Positions 31,997 through 43,271 of a stretch of DNA of 64,000 nucleotides are shown in pieces. The notes beneath the pieces were generated by a model. It ran no database searches, was not told the origin of the DNA, and saw only the letters and a list, made by a program, of their open reading frames with translations. A program made the position numbers and the translations under genes. Numbering within the stretch: position 1 is the stretch's first letter; the number at the start of each line of letters is the position of its first letter. Source of the DNA: Cellulomonas cellasea (lineage in GTDB: Bacteria; Actinomycetota; Actinomycetes; Actinomycetales; Cellulomonadaceae); NCBI RefSeq assembly GCF_006538745.1, contig NZ_BJLR01000037.1, positions 1 to 64,000 on the forward strand, in the 5' to 3' direction.

Positions 31997-33475
31997 TCAG
32001 GCGCCGACCTGGGCGTCGTCCGCCATGCCCTCGCGCTCGAACGAGTCGTCCCAGTCGCTGCCGCCGAGGCTCGGCATCATCTCGCGCAGCTGCGGGCGCC
32101 AGCCGTCGACCTTCGTCGGGAAGCACCGCTCGAGCAGGTCGACCATCGTGGAGACCGCGGTCGACGCGCCCGGGGAGGCCCCGAGCAGGCCGGCGATCGT
32201 GCCGTCCTGCGCGGTCACGAGCTCGGTGCCGAACTCGAGCACGCCGCCCTGCGTCGGGTGCTTCTTGATCACCTGGACGCGCTGGCCCGCGGTGATGAGC
32301 TCCCAGTCGCGCGGGTGCGCGGTCGGCATGAACGCGCGCAGCGTGCGCAGGCGGCGCGTCTCGGTCGCCGTGACCTCGCTGATCAGGTACTTGACCAGGT
32401 CGACGTTCTTGAGCCCGACGGCGAGCATCGGGACCAGGTTGCCGGGCCGGATCGAGCGGATGAGGTCGAGCGGCGAGCCGGCCTTGAGGAACTTCATGCT
32501 CCACCCGGCGTACGGGCCGAAGAGCAGCGCCGTCTGCCCGTCGACGACGCGCGTGTCCAGGTGCGGGACCGACATCGGCGGCGAGCCGACGTCGGCCTTG
32601 CCGTAGACCTTCGCCTGGTGCTGCGCGACGAGGTCCGGGTTGGTCGTGCGCAGGAACTGCCCGCTGATCGGGAAGCCGCCGTAGCCCCGGGCCTCCGGGA
32701 TGCCCGACTTCTGCAGCAGGTGCAGCGCGCCGCCGCCCGCGCCGATGAAGACGAACCGCGCGTCGATCGTGCGCTTGCGCGGGCTCGCGTTCCAGCGGCG
32801 GTCGGCGACGGTGAGCCGCCAGCTGCCGTCGCGGCGCTGGCGCAGCCGGCGCACCTCGTGCTCGAGGCGGACGGTCGCACCGCGCGCGACGACGCCGTCG
32901 ACGAGCCCGCGGGTCAGCGCCCCGAAGTCGACGTCCGTGCCCTCGGGTGCCCGGGTCGCGGCGATCGGCTCGTCGCCGACGCGCCCCTCGACGAGCAGCG
33001 GGGCCCACGTGCGGATGACCTCGGGGTCGTCCGTGAACTCCAGGCCGGCGAACAGGTGGTGCGCGCGCAGGGCGTCGGCACGCCGGCGCAGGTAGTCGAC
33101 GTTCTCGGCGCCGCGCACGAACGTCAGGTGCGGGGTCGGGGACAGGAACGCGAAGCCCTCGGGCAGCCGGCCGCTCGTGAGCAGGAAGTGCCACAGCTCG
33201 CGCGAGAGCTCGAACTGCTCGTTGATCGTCACGGCCTTGGCGATGTCGATCGAGCCGTCGGGGCGCTCGGGGGTGTAGTTGAGCTCGCACAGCGCGGCGT
33301 GCCCCGTGCCCGCGTTGTTCCAGGCGTTCGAGCTCTCCTCGGCGAGCGCGTCGCGGCGCTCCAGGATCTCGATCGTCCAGGTGGGCTCGAGGACGGAGAT
33401 CATCGAGGCGAGCGTCGCGCTCATGATCCCGCCGCCGACGAGGACGACATCGACAGTGCTGGCGTGGTCCGTCAC
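31997..33475 (-). CDS. mqo: malate:quinone oxidoreductase
   Basis: 492 aa. FAD-binding start VDVVLVGGGIMSATLASMI; NAGTGHAALCELNYTP and VFIGAGGGALHLLQKSGIPE are signature segments of Mqo; ends QVGA. It oxidises malate to oxaloacetate and passes electrons to the quinone pool at the inner face of the membrane. GTG start: TATGAT (minus strand, 33482-33487) ends six bases upstream, so the mRNA is probably leaderless. The -10 box overlaps a degenerate copy of the palindrome GGTCATCCCATGACC, two perfect copies of which lie 40-75 bp further upstream. Confidence 0.95.
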   Translation of the reverse strand: MTDHASTVDVVLVGGGIMSATLASMISVLEPTWTIEILERRDALAEESSNAWNNAGTGHAALCELNYTPERPDGSIDIAKAVTINEQFELSRELWHFLLTSGRLPEGFAFLSPTPHLTFVRGAENVDYLRRRADALRAHHLFAGLEFTDDPEVIRTWAPLLVEGRVGDEPIAATRAPEGTDVDFGALTRGLVDGVVARGATVRLEHEVRRLRQRRDGSWRLTVADRRWNASPRKRTIDARFVFIGAGGGALHLLQKSGIPEARGYGGFPISGQFLRTTNPDLVAQHQAKVYGKADVGSPPMSVPHLDTRVVDGQTALLFGPYAGWSMKFLKAGSPLDLIRSIRPGNLVPMLAVGLKNVDLVKYLISEVTATETRRLRTLRAFMPTAHPRDWELITAGQRVQVIKKHPTQGGVLEFGTELVTAQDGTIAGLLGASPGASTAVSTMVDLLERCFPTKVDGWRPQLREMMPSLGGSDWDDSFEREGMADDAQVGA

Positions 33476-33480
33476 CCCGT

Positions 33481-33495
33481 AATCATAGGATGACC
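33481..33495. promoter_or_regulatory. degenerate operator overlapping the mqo -10
   Basis: TCAT-AGG-ATGACC matches GGTCAT-N3-ATGACC with one perfect and one 4/6 half. It covers the -10 hexamer, so binding here would repress. Confidence 0.5.
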
Positions 33496-33528
33496 TGACG
33501 ACGCAGACCCACCCCCCGTCCGGATCTC

Positions 33529-33563
33529 GGTCATCCCATGACCGGCTTGGTCATCCCATGACC
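33529..33563. promoter_or_regulatory. two perfect palindromic operators upstream of mqo
   Basis: GGTCATCCCATGACC at 33529-33543 and again at 33549-33563, centres 20 bp apart (two helical turns), so two dimers would sit on the same DNA face. A further half-site ATGACC lies at 33568-33573. The regulator is unknown. Confidence 0.65.
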
Positions 33564-33657
33564 TGACGATGACCGACGAGGCCCAGCGGCACCCCGTCGT
33601 GACCCGCGTGAGGCCCCCGCGGGGCCGCCCCGCGCCGCCGGCCCGCTCCCGCGCGCC

Positions 33658-35787
33658 CTACCGGATCGCCTGCGCCACGACCCGGATCATCCGGCTCGTC
33701 GCCTCGTCCGGCGCCGTGCGCGTCCGGCGGCCCGCGCGTGCGACGGCGCGCGCCGCCCCGGCGGCGGGCTCGGTGAGCGTGAGCTCGAGGCGCGTGAGCC
33801 GCTCGCCCCACACCCCCGCGAGCAGCGGGTCGTCGAGCAGCCGGACCGTCGTGGTCGCGACGACCGTCTCGGGGTCCCACGTGAGCCGCACGCCGCGTCC
33901 GCCGGACGCGGGTCGGGTCACGACGCCGCCGCGCTCGGCGCTGACCTCGCCCGCGAGCAGGTAGTGCACCCGCAGCCCGGCGGGGGAGCCCTCGTCCGTG
34001 CGCCCGGCGGCGTCGGGGTCGGCGTGCGTCCCGTCCCCGTCGACCGTCGACGCCGCGTCAGCCAGCGCCGCGCCCGCACCGCCGGGGTGCCTGTCGCGCC
34101 CGAGGTCCCACGCGTCCTCGACCGTCACGCAGCGCCGCCGGCGGTCGAGCACGACCGTCCGCACGCCCGTCGCGCCCGGCAGGTCGTACGCCTCCGAGAG
34201 GTCGAGCACGACGCGCGTCGTGTCCTCCCCGGGCGTCACGCGGACGTCCCGCGCGCGGTACCGGGCGCCGGTGCCCTGCGTCGTCCACGCCGGCTCGGGG
34301 ACGTTGTGCCAGCTGCTCTGCATCGTCCACAGCGTGAAGCGCTCGGCCCCGAACGTCGCCGCGGTGTACGTCGGCTGGCCCGCGTCCACGACGAGCGGCA
34401 CGCCGTCGACCGCGATGACCACCGAGCCGACGTCGTTGTGGTTGTCGTGCTCGCCGTTGTGCCCGCCCTTGACCGTCACGCACAGGCCGCGCGCCGAGCC
34501 GAGCCGCTCGCGGGTCACGACGAGCTGCGTCTGCGGGAGCCACACGTCGCGCTCGAGCGGTGGGTGCTCGCGGTGGGCGTCGCGCCACGCGGGGTCGGCG
34601 AGCCCCTGCAGCGCGCGTCCGAGGCCCGCGCGCTCGGTGACCGACGGGAGGCCGGGCTCGCGGTAGGAGGCGGCGTGCAGGCGGACCTGCTCGTCGTCGA
34701 GCGTCTGCGCCCAGCGGTGCAGCACGTGCCAGGCCTGGTCGCGCGGCGGCCGGGCGGGGCTGTCGGCGACGTCGAGGTACCAGTCCCCGCCGAGCTGCAT
34801 GCGGTGCGGGAACCGCACGGTCTCGCGCACGACGGGCACCGTGCTCGCGTCGAGCACCCCGCCGCTCGCGTGCGCGAGGACCTCGAGCGCCTCGAGCGCA
34901 CGCCCGGCGCCGTTCCACCACGACGTGTAGCCCTCGTCGCTGCTGCCGTCCGTGGGCAGGGTGTCGAGGAACTGGTCCAGGCCGGCGATCGCGTGCTCGA
35001 CCGCCTCGGCGCGCTCGTCGGGCTCGTCGAGCAGCGCGAGCGCCGCGACGAGGACGTGGCCGTGGATCCACGGGTTCCAGTTGTGCGCCCAGCCGTCCTG
35101 CCGGAGCCAGTGCCAGTCGCGCCGGTCGACGAACGGGCGCAGGACGCGCGTGCGGGCCTCGGCGCGCAGCCGCTCGCGGACGCCGGGAGCGTGGTCGTCG
35201 AGCGCGGCGCCGAGCGTGTGGTCGATCCAGGCCAGCTGCCCGACGACCTCCGCGGCGCCGAGGTCGAGTGACGGCGAGCCCTCCGGGGGCAGCGCCCACC
35301 CGTGGATCCGCAGGCCCTCGTCGTGCGCGGGCCAGCACCAGCTGCTCTGCTCGCACAGCAGCACCACGCCGTCCGCGACCTCGTCGAGCCAGCGCTCCTC
35401 GCCGGTGGCGGTCGCGAGGACGGCGGCGCGCGAGAGCCGCTCCTGCCGGCGCGCGACCTGGTCCTCGTACGCGGTGCGGTTGCCGTCGCGCAGGTACCGG
35501 GCGTAGTGGGACGTGAGCGGCTGCGGCCACGGCTCCTCGAGGTCGAGCTCGCCGCGCAGCCGGAACGCCGCGACGGTGGGCCGGTCGACCGCGTCCCACA
35601 GCGCGCGGTCGTGCACCGGGCGCACGGGGTGGGCGCGCAGGCCGCCCGCGAGCAGCTCGGTGAGGCGGTCCCGGCGTGCGTCGAGGCCCCAGGCGCGCAG
35701 CAGCGGGCCGGTCGGTGCGTCCGAGGGCGCGGGTGCGGGGGGCTGCGGCGTCACTGTCGCGGTGCCCGCTGTGCGGTCGTGGTCCAC
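33658..35787 (-). CDS. heparinase II/III-like protein
   Basis: 709 aa, GTG start with GGAGG four bases upstream. The first ~370 residues form an alpha-helical toroid with WHWLRQDGWAHNWNPWIHGH; the second part is a beta-sandwich starting near GLCVTVKGGHNGEHDNHNDVG, the conserved heparinase II/III metal/His segment. No signal peptide is seen, so the substrate is likely a short acidic oligosaccharide or the protein is exported by another route. Near a sugar-binding lipoprotein and a pectate lyase. Polysaccharide-lyase activity is inferred from fold only. Confidence 0.75.
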   Translation of the reverse strand: MDHDRTAGTATVTPQPPAPAPSDAPTGPLLRAWGLDARRDRLTELLAGGLRAHPVRPVHDRALWDAVDRPTVAAFRLRGELDLEEPWPQPLTSHYARYLRDGNRTAYEDQVARRQERLSRAAVLATATGEERWLDEVADGVVLLCEQSSWCWPAHDEGLRIHGWALPPEGSPSLDLGAAEVVGQLAWIDHTLGAALDDHAPGVRERLRAEARTRVLRPFVDRRDWHWLRQDGWAHNWNPWIHGHVLVAALALLDEPDERAEAVEHAIAGLDQFLDTLPTDGSSDEGYTSWWNGAGRALEALEVLAHASGGVLDASTVPVVRETVRFPHRMQLGGDWYLDVADSPARPPRDQAWHVLHRWAQTLDDEQVRLHAASYREPGLPSVTERAGLGRALQGLADPAWRDAHREHPPLERDVWLPQTQLVVTRERLGSARGLCVTVKGGHNGEHDNHNDVGSVVIAVDGVPLVVDAGQPTYTAATFGAERFTLWTMQSSWHNVPEPAWTTQGTGARYRARDVRVTPGEDTTRVVLDLSEAYDLPGATGVRTVVLDRRRRCVTVEDAWDLGRDRHPGGAGAALADAASTVDGDGTHADPDAAGRTDEGSPAGLRVHYLLAGEVSAERGGVVTRPASGGRGVRLTWDPETVVATTTVRLLDDPLLAGVWGERLTRLELTLTEPAAGAARAVARAGRRTRTAPDEATSRMIRVVAQAIR

Positions 35788-35971
35788 GTGTCCTCCGTCG
35801 GACGGTGGTTCGGCGGTCCGCCCGCGGGGTCGGCGGTCCGACGCGTCGGGATGGGCGTCGTCGGGCCGGCGCACCGGTCCCCTGCGTGGCGCTCACAGCC
35901 TTCCGGGGACGTTACCGGCCGTCGCCGCGATTGCCTCCGACCGGTCGGGAGAAAAATGCGCGGAACGCGGG

Positions 35972-36000
35972 CAGATAATCGTTTAGGCGCTCCGGGTCAA
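35972..36000 (-). promoter_or_regulatory. promoter of the heparinase-like gene with LacI-like site
   Basis: Minus strand TTGACC (35995-36000), a 17-nt spacer, TATCTG (35972-35977). TAATCGTTTA (35976-35985) in the spacer has the CG-centred symmetry of LacI-family operators with one mismatch pair. The leader would be about 180 nt. Confidence 0.5.
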
Positions 36001-36141
36001 TTGTTCGGCCCGGCCTGTCCGGCATTTCCCGCGGGACGGGCGACGGCCGAGGCGCCCGCACGCAGGCCCACCGGCGGCCCTCACGGTTCGCCCGAGAGCG
36101 TCCGTGCTCGTCCTCCGGACGAGGGAACGAACGGCCGAAGT

Positions 36142-36160
36142 TTGCAGCAAGTTGCTGCAA
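36142..36160. promoter_or_regulatory. 19-bp perfect palindrome upstream of the binding-protein gene
   Basis: TTGCAGCAAGTTGCTGCAA. It resembles MalR/LacI-type sites with TTGCA...TGCAA arms and ends five bases before the -35 box of the binding-protein promoter; an extra half-site TTGCTGC overlaps that box. Confidence 0.65.
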
Positions 36161-36164
36161 TGCG

Positions 36165-36194
36165 TTGCTGCGGGGCGTCGGCGCGGTCTACCGT
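36165..36194 (+). promoter_or_regulatory. promoter of the sugar-binding lipoprotein gene
   Basis: TTGCTG (36165-36170), an 18-nt spacer, TACCGT (36189-36194), then a ~58-nt leader ending in AGGAG. Confidence 0.6.
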
Positions 36195-36258
36195 CCGAGC
36201 GCCGGAGCCCCTCGCGCCGGGCGGTCGTGACCGCAGCAGCCACCCAGGAGACCCCTCG

Positions 36259-37494
36259 ATGCGACGACGCATCCTCGCCGGCGGTGCCGCCGGCCTCACC
36301 CTCGTGCTCGCCCTCGCCGCGTGCGGATCCGCCGGGCCGGACGAGCCCGCCCCCGTCGCCGCGAGCCGCTCGCTGGTCGTCTGGGTCGACGAGGCCCGGG
36401 CGGGGGCGCTCGAGGGGCTCGCCGGTGCCTACGGCGCCGAGGCCGGCGTCGCGATCGACGTCGTCCCGCAGACCAGCGAGACCCTGCGCGACGCCTACGT
36501 GCGCGCCGTGACCCAGGGGGAGGGGCCCGACGTGCTGATCGGCGCGCACGACTGGCTCGGTGAGCTGGTGACGAACGGCGTCGTGCAGCCCGTGGACCTC
36601 GCCGACCCCGACGCCTTCGCGCCGGCGGCCGTCGAGGCCATGACGTACGACGGGGTCACCTACGGCATGCCGCTGTCGATCGAGAGTGTCGCGCTCGTGC
36701 GCAACGACGCGCTCGCGACCACGACTCCCGCGACGTTCGGCGAGGTCGTCGCGCAGGGCGAGGCGCTCGTCGCCGAGGGCCGGGCGACCCGTCCGCTGCT
36801 CGTGCAGCAGGGGGACGGCGGCGACCCGTACCACCTGTACCCGGTGCAGACCTCGTTCGGTGCGCCGGCGTTCCGCGCCGACGACGAGGGCTCGTACACG
36901 AGCGAGCTCGCGCTCGGCGGCGACGGCGGGCGCGCGTTCGCGGAGTTCCTCGCGGACCTCGCCGAGCGTGACGTGCTCGACCCCGCGATCACGTCCGAGG
37001 TCGCGACGCAGGGCTTCCTCGCGGGCGGGTCGCCGTACATCCTCACCGGCCCGTGGAGCACCGCGGCGTTCGTCGAGGCGGGCATGGACATCTCGGTGCT
37101 CCCGGTCCCGCCGGCCGGCGACCTGCCGGCGCAGCCGTTCGTCGGCGTGCAGGGCGCGTTCGTCAACAACTTGTCGCTGCAGCAGGACGCGGCGCGCGCG
37201 TTCGTCGGCGACTTCCTCGCGACCCCCGAGGCGCAGCTCGCGCTGTACCGCGCGACGAGCCGGGCGCCCGCGCTGACCGCGGCGCTCGACGAGATCACCG
37301 ACGACCCGATCACGACGGGCTTCGCGGACGCCGGCGCGCAGGGTGCCCCCATGCCCGCGATCCCGCAGATGGGCATGGTCTGGCTGTACTGGGGGTCGAC
37401 CGAGGCGTCGATCGCGCGGGGCGAGGGCGACCCGGCGGCGCTGTGGGACCAGATGGTCGCGAACATCGAGGCGTCGATCGCCGCGGAGCTCTGA
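36259..37494 (+). CDS. extracellular solute-binding lipoprotein family 1 (maltodextrin-type), orphan
   Basis: 411 aa. Lipobox ALAAC (Cys22). The body matches MalE-like binding proteins: LVVWVDEARAGALEGLAGAY at the N-terminus, GPDVLIGAHDWLGELV, YGMPLSIESVALVRND and the hinge region FVGVQGAFVNN. It should bind a malto- or related oligosaccharide outside the membrane and hand it to an ABC permease pair. No permease or ATPase gene follows; the next gene is a pectate lyase on its own promoter. It may use a transporter encoded elsewhere or have a sensing role. Confidence 0.88.
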   Translation: MRRRILAGGAAGLTLVLALAACGSAGPDEPAPVAASRSLVVWVDEARAGALEGLAGAYGAEAGVAIDVVPQTSETLRDAYVRAVTQGEGPDVLIGAHDWLGELVTNGVVQPVDLADPDAFAPAAVEAMTYDGVTYGMPLSIESVALVRNDALATTTPATFGEVVAQGEALVAEGRATRPLLVQQGDGGDPYHLYPVQTSFGAPAFRADDEGSYTSELALGGDGGRAFAEFLADLAERDVLDPAITSEVATQGFLAGGSPYILTGPWSTAAFVEAGMDISVLPVPPAGDLPAQPFVGVQGAFVNNLSLQQDAARAFVGDFLATPEAQLALYRATSRAPALTAALDEITDDPITTGFADAGAQGAPMPAIPQMGMVWLYWGSTEASIARGEGDPAALWDQMVANIEASIAAEL

Positions 37495-37721
37495 CGCGAC
37501 GCCGCGGGTCCCGGCCGCCCTTTCTCGGCGGCTCCGGGCCGGCGGCGGAGCGGGGCTCTCGCGGTGCGGGTACCTCCACCCTCTCGATCACCTACCGCTG
37601 CGGGTTCGCCACCGCACGGCCCGGACGGGACGACCCGCAGCGGGTCGCCCCGCTCGTCGCCCGGCCGGTCGCAGCCCCTGCGGCGGGCCGGGCGTCGTTG
37701 CGCCCGGGGGCCAAACGCGGC

Positions 37722-37735
37722 GGAAAGCGTTATCC
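37722..37735. promoter_or_regulatory. upstream LacI-like site of the pectate lyase gene
   Basis: GGAAAGCGTTATCC, a degenerate version of GGGAAGCGCTTCCC with the same CG centre, about 28 bp upstream of the -35 box. Confidence 0.45.
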
Positions 37736-37762
37736 ATATCGTTTCCAGCACGTTCCGGGCGG

Positions 37763-37792
37763 TTGTCCTGCCCCTCACGACGTGGCTACCGT
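37763..37792 (+). promoter_or_regulatory. promoter of the pectate lyase gene
   Basis: TTGTCC (37763-37768), an 18-nt spacer, TACCGT (37787-37792). Confidence 0.6.
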
Positions 37793-37807
37793 CGGCCGTG
37801 CACCCTG

Positions 37808-37821
37808 GGGAAGCGCTTCCC
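37808..37821. promoter_or_regulatory. LacI-family operator downstream of the pectate lyase start point
   Basis: Perfect palindrome GGGAAGCGCTTCCC about ten bases after the predicted start point. It resembles the actinobacterial CebR/CelR-type site TGGGAGCGCTCCCA and would act as a roadblock. Confidence 0.65.
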
Positions 37822-37902
37822 GGGACGGCGGCCCGACCGGGCCGCCCCGCACCTCCACGGCAACGCCGCCGAGGAGGAGGCCCACCACGGAAGGCACACG
37901 AC

Positions 37903-39294
37903 GTGGATCTCACGAACGACACCCGGAGGCTCCCGCCTCCGGTCGACCCCGGGCCGCGACGCCCTCGCCGCCGGGGGATCGCGGTCACGCTCGCGCTCGC
38001 CGTCGGCGCGCTCGGTGCGGTCGTCGGCGCGCAGGGCGCGACCGCCGCACCACCCGCCATCGACACCTCCGCGTGGTACGAGCTCGAGAGCTGGCGCTCC
38101 CGGCTCGTGCTCGGCGTCGACGGTGCCTCGACGGCCGACGGCGCCGCCGTCGTCCAGGACTCCTCGACCGGCGCGGCGAGCCAGCGCGTGCGGTTCCTCG
38201 GCTCGGGCAGCGGCTACGTCCGGGTCGCGTTCGCGCACTCCGGCAAGGTCCTGACGATCGGGAGCTCGGCGTCCTCGCTCGCGACGCAGACGGCCGACTC
38301 GGGGGCCACCAGCCAGCAGTTCACCGTCGCGGCGGGCTCGTCGGGCCGCATCAAGCTCGTCAACCGGGCCAGCGGGCTCGCGCTCCAGGTCGTCGACAGC
38401 TCGAAGTCGGCCGGCGCGCGCTGGAACCAGGCGACCGACACCAACGCCAACAACCAGCAGATCACGCTGCGCAAGGTCTCCGGCACCGCGCCGGAGCCGA
38501 CGTCGAGCCCGACCGCGACGACGAGCCCGACGTCGAGCCCGAGCCCGACCGTGACCGCGAGCCCCACCGCGTCGTCGAGCCCCACGCCGACCCCGACCGG
38601 GACGACCGCCCCGAGCGGCTCGTGGCCGAGCGCCACGTCGACGCAGAAGGTGTCCTCGACCATCGAGGTCTCGGGCACGCTCGACGGCCGGTTCGTCCGG
38701 TACTACGGCATCTCGTCGGGCGACCAGGGCGAGAGCCAGCCGCCGATGTTCCTGCTCTCCGACGGCGCCGTGCTCAAGAACGTCATCATCGGCACGGGCG
38801 CCGGCGACGGCGTGCACTGCACCGGGACCTGCACGCTGCAGAACGTCTGGTGGGAGGACGTCGGCGAGGACGCCGCGACGCTCAAGGGCTCGAGCACGTC
38901 GCAGGTCATGACGGTCACGGGCGGCGGCGCCAAGGGGGCGAGCGACAAGGTCTTCCAGCACAACGGACCCGGCACGTTCGTCATCACCGGCGGCTTCCAG
39001 GTCAGCGGCTTCGGCAAGCTGTACCGCTCGTGCGGCAACTGCTCGAAGCAGTACGCCCGCACCGTCAAGGTCGACGGGGTCCAGGTCACCACGCCGGGCA
39101 AGGCGCTCGTCGGGATCAACTCGAACCTCGGCGACAAGGCGACCCTGCGCAACGTGACGATCATCGGCGACTCGTCGCGGAAGATCTCGATCTGCGACGA
39201 GTACAAGGGCGTCACGTCCGGCGAGCCCTCGAAGGTCCGTTCCGGTCCGTCGGCGGCCTGCGGGTACTCCGTGTCCGACATCACCTACCGGTGA
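37903..39294 (+). CDS. secreted pectate lyase (PL3) with N-terminal ricin-type CBM
   Basis: 463 aa, GTG start with GGAAGG upstream. Residues 1-49: long Arg-rich signal peptide ending GATAA. Residues 55-192: beta-trefoil-like carbohydrate-binding module (repeated LVNRASGLALQVVD and Q.F-type turns). Residues 195-240: Pro/Thr/Ser linker. Residues 245-463: PL3 parallel beta-helix with DQGESQPPMFLLSDGAVLKN, AGDGVHC and NVWWEDVGEDAATLKG. Cleaves polygalacturonate by beta-elimination with Ca2+. Regulated by LacI-type sites, fitting plant cell-wall use. Confidence 0.9.
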   Translation: MDLTNDTRRLPPPVDPGPRRPRRRGIAVTLALAVGALGAVVGAQGATAAPPAIDTSAWYELESWRSRLVLGVDGASTADGAAVVQDSSTGAASQRVRFLGSGSGYVRVAFAHSGKVLTIGSSASSLATQTADSGATSQQFTVAAGSSGRIKLVNRASGLALQVVDSSKSAGARWNQATDTNANNQQITLRKVSGTAPEPTSSPTATTSPTSSPSPTVTASPTASSSPTPTPTGTTAPSGSWPSATSTQKVSSTIEVSGTLDGRFVRYYGISSGDQGESQPPMFLLSDGAVLKNVIIGTGAGDGVHCTGTCTLQNVWWEDVGEDAATLKGSSTSQVMTVTGGGAKGASDKVFQHNGPGTFVITGGFQVSGFGKLYRSCGNCSKQYARTVKVDGVQVTTPGKALVGINSNLGDKATLRNVTIIGDSSRKISICDEYKGVTSGEPSKVRSGPSAACGYSVSDITYR

Positions 39295-39453
39295 GGCCCG
39301 CGCTCGCCGTCCCCCGGTGAGCGCGTCCAGCACCCCACCCGGCGCCCGGCCGACCGCACCCTCGCGGTCGCCCGGGCGCCGGCGTGCGCCCGCCGTCTCA
39401 CAGCACTTCTCACACCCCCGGCACGGACCCTGTGCGCGGAGGTTTCCCTCCGT

Positions 39454-39497
39454 GTCATCGACGCACGCGCACGAGCGAAACATCGGCTTCCTAGCGT
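39454..39497 (+). promoter_or_regulatory. narK promoter with GTNAY-N18-GAAAC-N6-TTCCTAGCGT layout
   Basis: GTCAT (39454-39458), 18 nt, GAAAC (39477-39481), six nt, TTCCTAGCGT (39488-39497; -10 TAGCGT). The same spacing and bases precede nirB at 63186-63229. There is no -35 consensus, so an activator is likely; GTNAC and GAAAC are GlnR half-site words. Confidence 0.6.
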
Positions 39498-39555
39498 CAG
39501 GGCACACGGCCACGGTTCTCCACCGACTCCCGGCCGTCCCCCTCAGGAGGCAGTG

Positions 39556-40970
39556 ATGGCGACACCCACCACCATGACCCCCGCCGGCAGCGTCGCCGGA
39601 CCCACGGACACCGAGACCGCCCTCGACACGACCCTGGCGCCGCCGGCGCACGGGCGTCGCGGCCGGTGGATCGACCAGTGGGACCCCGAGGACACGACGT
39701 TCTGGGCGAACGGGGGCCGGCGGGTCGCGCAGCGCAACCTCTACGGCTCGATCTTCGCGGAGTTCCTCGGCTTCGCGGTCTGGGCCGTGTGGAGCATCGT
39801 CGTCCCGCAGCTGCCCGCGGCGGGCTTCGCGTTCACGGTCGACCAGATGTTCTGGCTCATCGCGGTCCCGAGCCTCGTCGGCGCGACGCTGCGCATCCCG
39901 TACACGTTCGCGGTCCCGCTGTTCGGCGGCCGGAACTGGACCATCGTCTCGGCGCTCCTGCTCCTCCTGCCGACCGCCGCGATCGCGTGGGCCGTGCAGC
40001 GGCCCGAGACCTCGTTCGGCGTCATGCTCGCCATCGCGGCGCTCGCCGGGGTCGGTGGCGGCAACTTCGCGTCGTCGATGGCGAACATCTCGTTCTTCTA
40101 CCCCGCGAAGGAGAAGGGCAAGGCGCTCGGCCTGAACGCGGCGGGCGGCAACATGGGCACCGCCGCGGTGCAGCTCGCCGTGCCGTTCGTGATCGTCGCC
40201 GGCGCCGGGATCGCGCTCGAGCGCGCCGGGCTCATGTTCATCCCGTTCATCCTGCTGGCCGCGTTCGTCGCGTGGCGCTTCATGGACAACCTGACCTCGG
40301 CCAAGGCGGACTACCGGTCCTTCGCGGACGCGACCCGCAGCAGGCACACGTGGATCATCTCGTTCCTCTACATCGGCACGTTCGGCTCGTTCATCGGCTA
40401 CGCCGGCGCGTTCCCGACGCTGCTCAAGGGCCAGTTCCCCGAGGTCACCTTCTCGGTCGCCGGCACGGTCCTGTCGATCGCGTTCCTCGGGGCGCTCGTC
40501 GGCTCGCTGGCCCGGCCCTTCGGCGGGATCCTCGCGGACCGCCTCGGCGGGGCCCGCGTGACGATCGCGTCCTACCTCGGCATGGCGCTCGGGGCGTTCG
40601 GCGCGATCATGGCGCTGCGCGAGCACGTGTTCTGGCTCTTCCTCGCCTCGTTCCTGCTGCTGTTCACGTCCACCGGCATCGGCAACGGCTCGACCTACCG
40701 GATGATCCCGGCCGTCTTCGCGGTCGGCGCGGGCACCGGGACGAGGCTGGACCGGGCCCGCAAGGCCGCCGCCGGCTGCATCGGCATCGCCGGGGCGATC
40801 GGGGCGTTCGGCGGGTTCCTCATCCCGCGCGGGTTCGCGATGTCCACGACGCGCACCGGCTCCCTCGAGGCCGCGCTCTGGGTGTTCATCGGGGTCTACG
40901 CGGTCATGTCGGCGGTGACGTGGACCGTGTACCAGCGCAAGGGCGCCGCGATGACCGAGGCCCGCATCTG

Positions 40971-40971
<1 letters not shown>
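39556..40971 (+). CDS. narK: nitrate/nitrite transporter NarK (MFS)
   Basis: 471 aa with about 12 membrane segments. A long hydrophilic N-tail is followed by RWIDQWDPEDTTFWANGGRRVAQRN, typical of actinobacterial NarK. GVGGGNFASSMANISFFYP is the first nitrate-signature segment and GIGNGSTYRMIPAVF the second. Imports nitrate or exchanges it for nitrite. AGGAGG before the ATG. First gene of narK-nasA-nasB; its stop overlaps the next start as TGATG. Confidence 0.93.

Positions 40972-43267
<2,296 letters not shown>

Positions 43268-43271
<4 letters not shown>

Larger units (their letters stand above)
37495..37902. promoter_or_regulatory. 408-bp intergenic region before the pectate lyase
   Basis: Contains the promoter and two LacI-type sites listed separately. 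GC-rich inverted sequence just after 37500 may end the binding-protein transcript. No further gene is evident; open frames here lack any recognisable protein. Confidence 0.5.
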
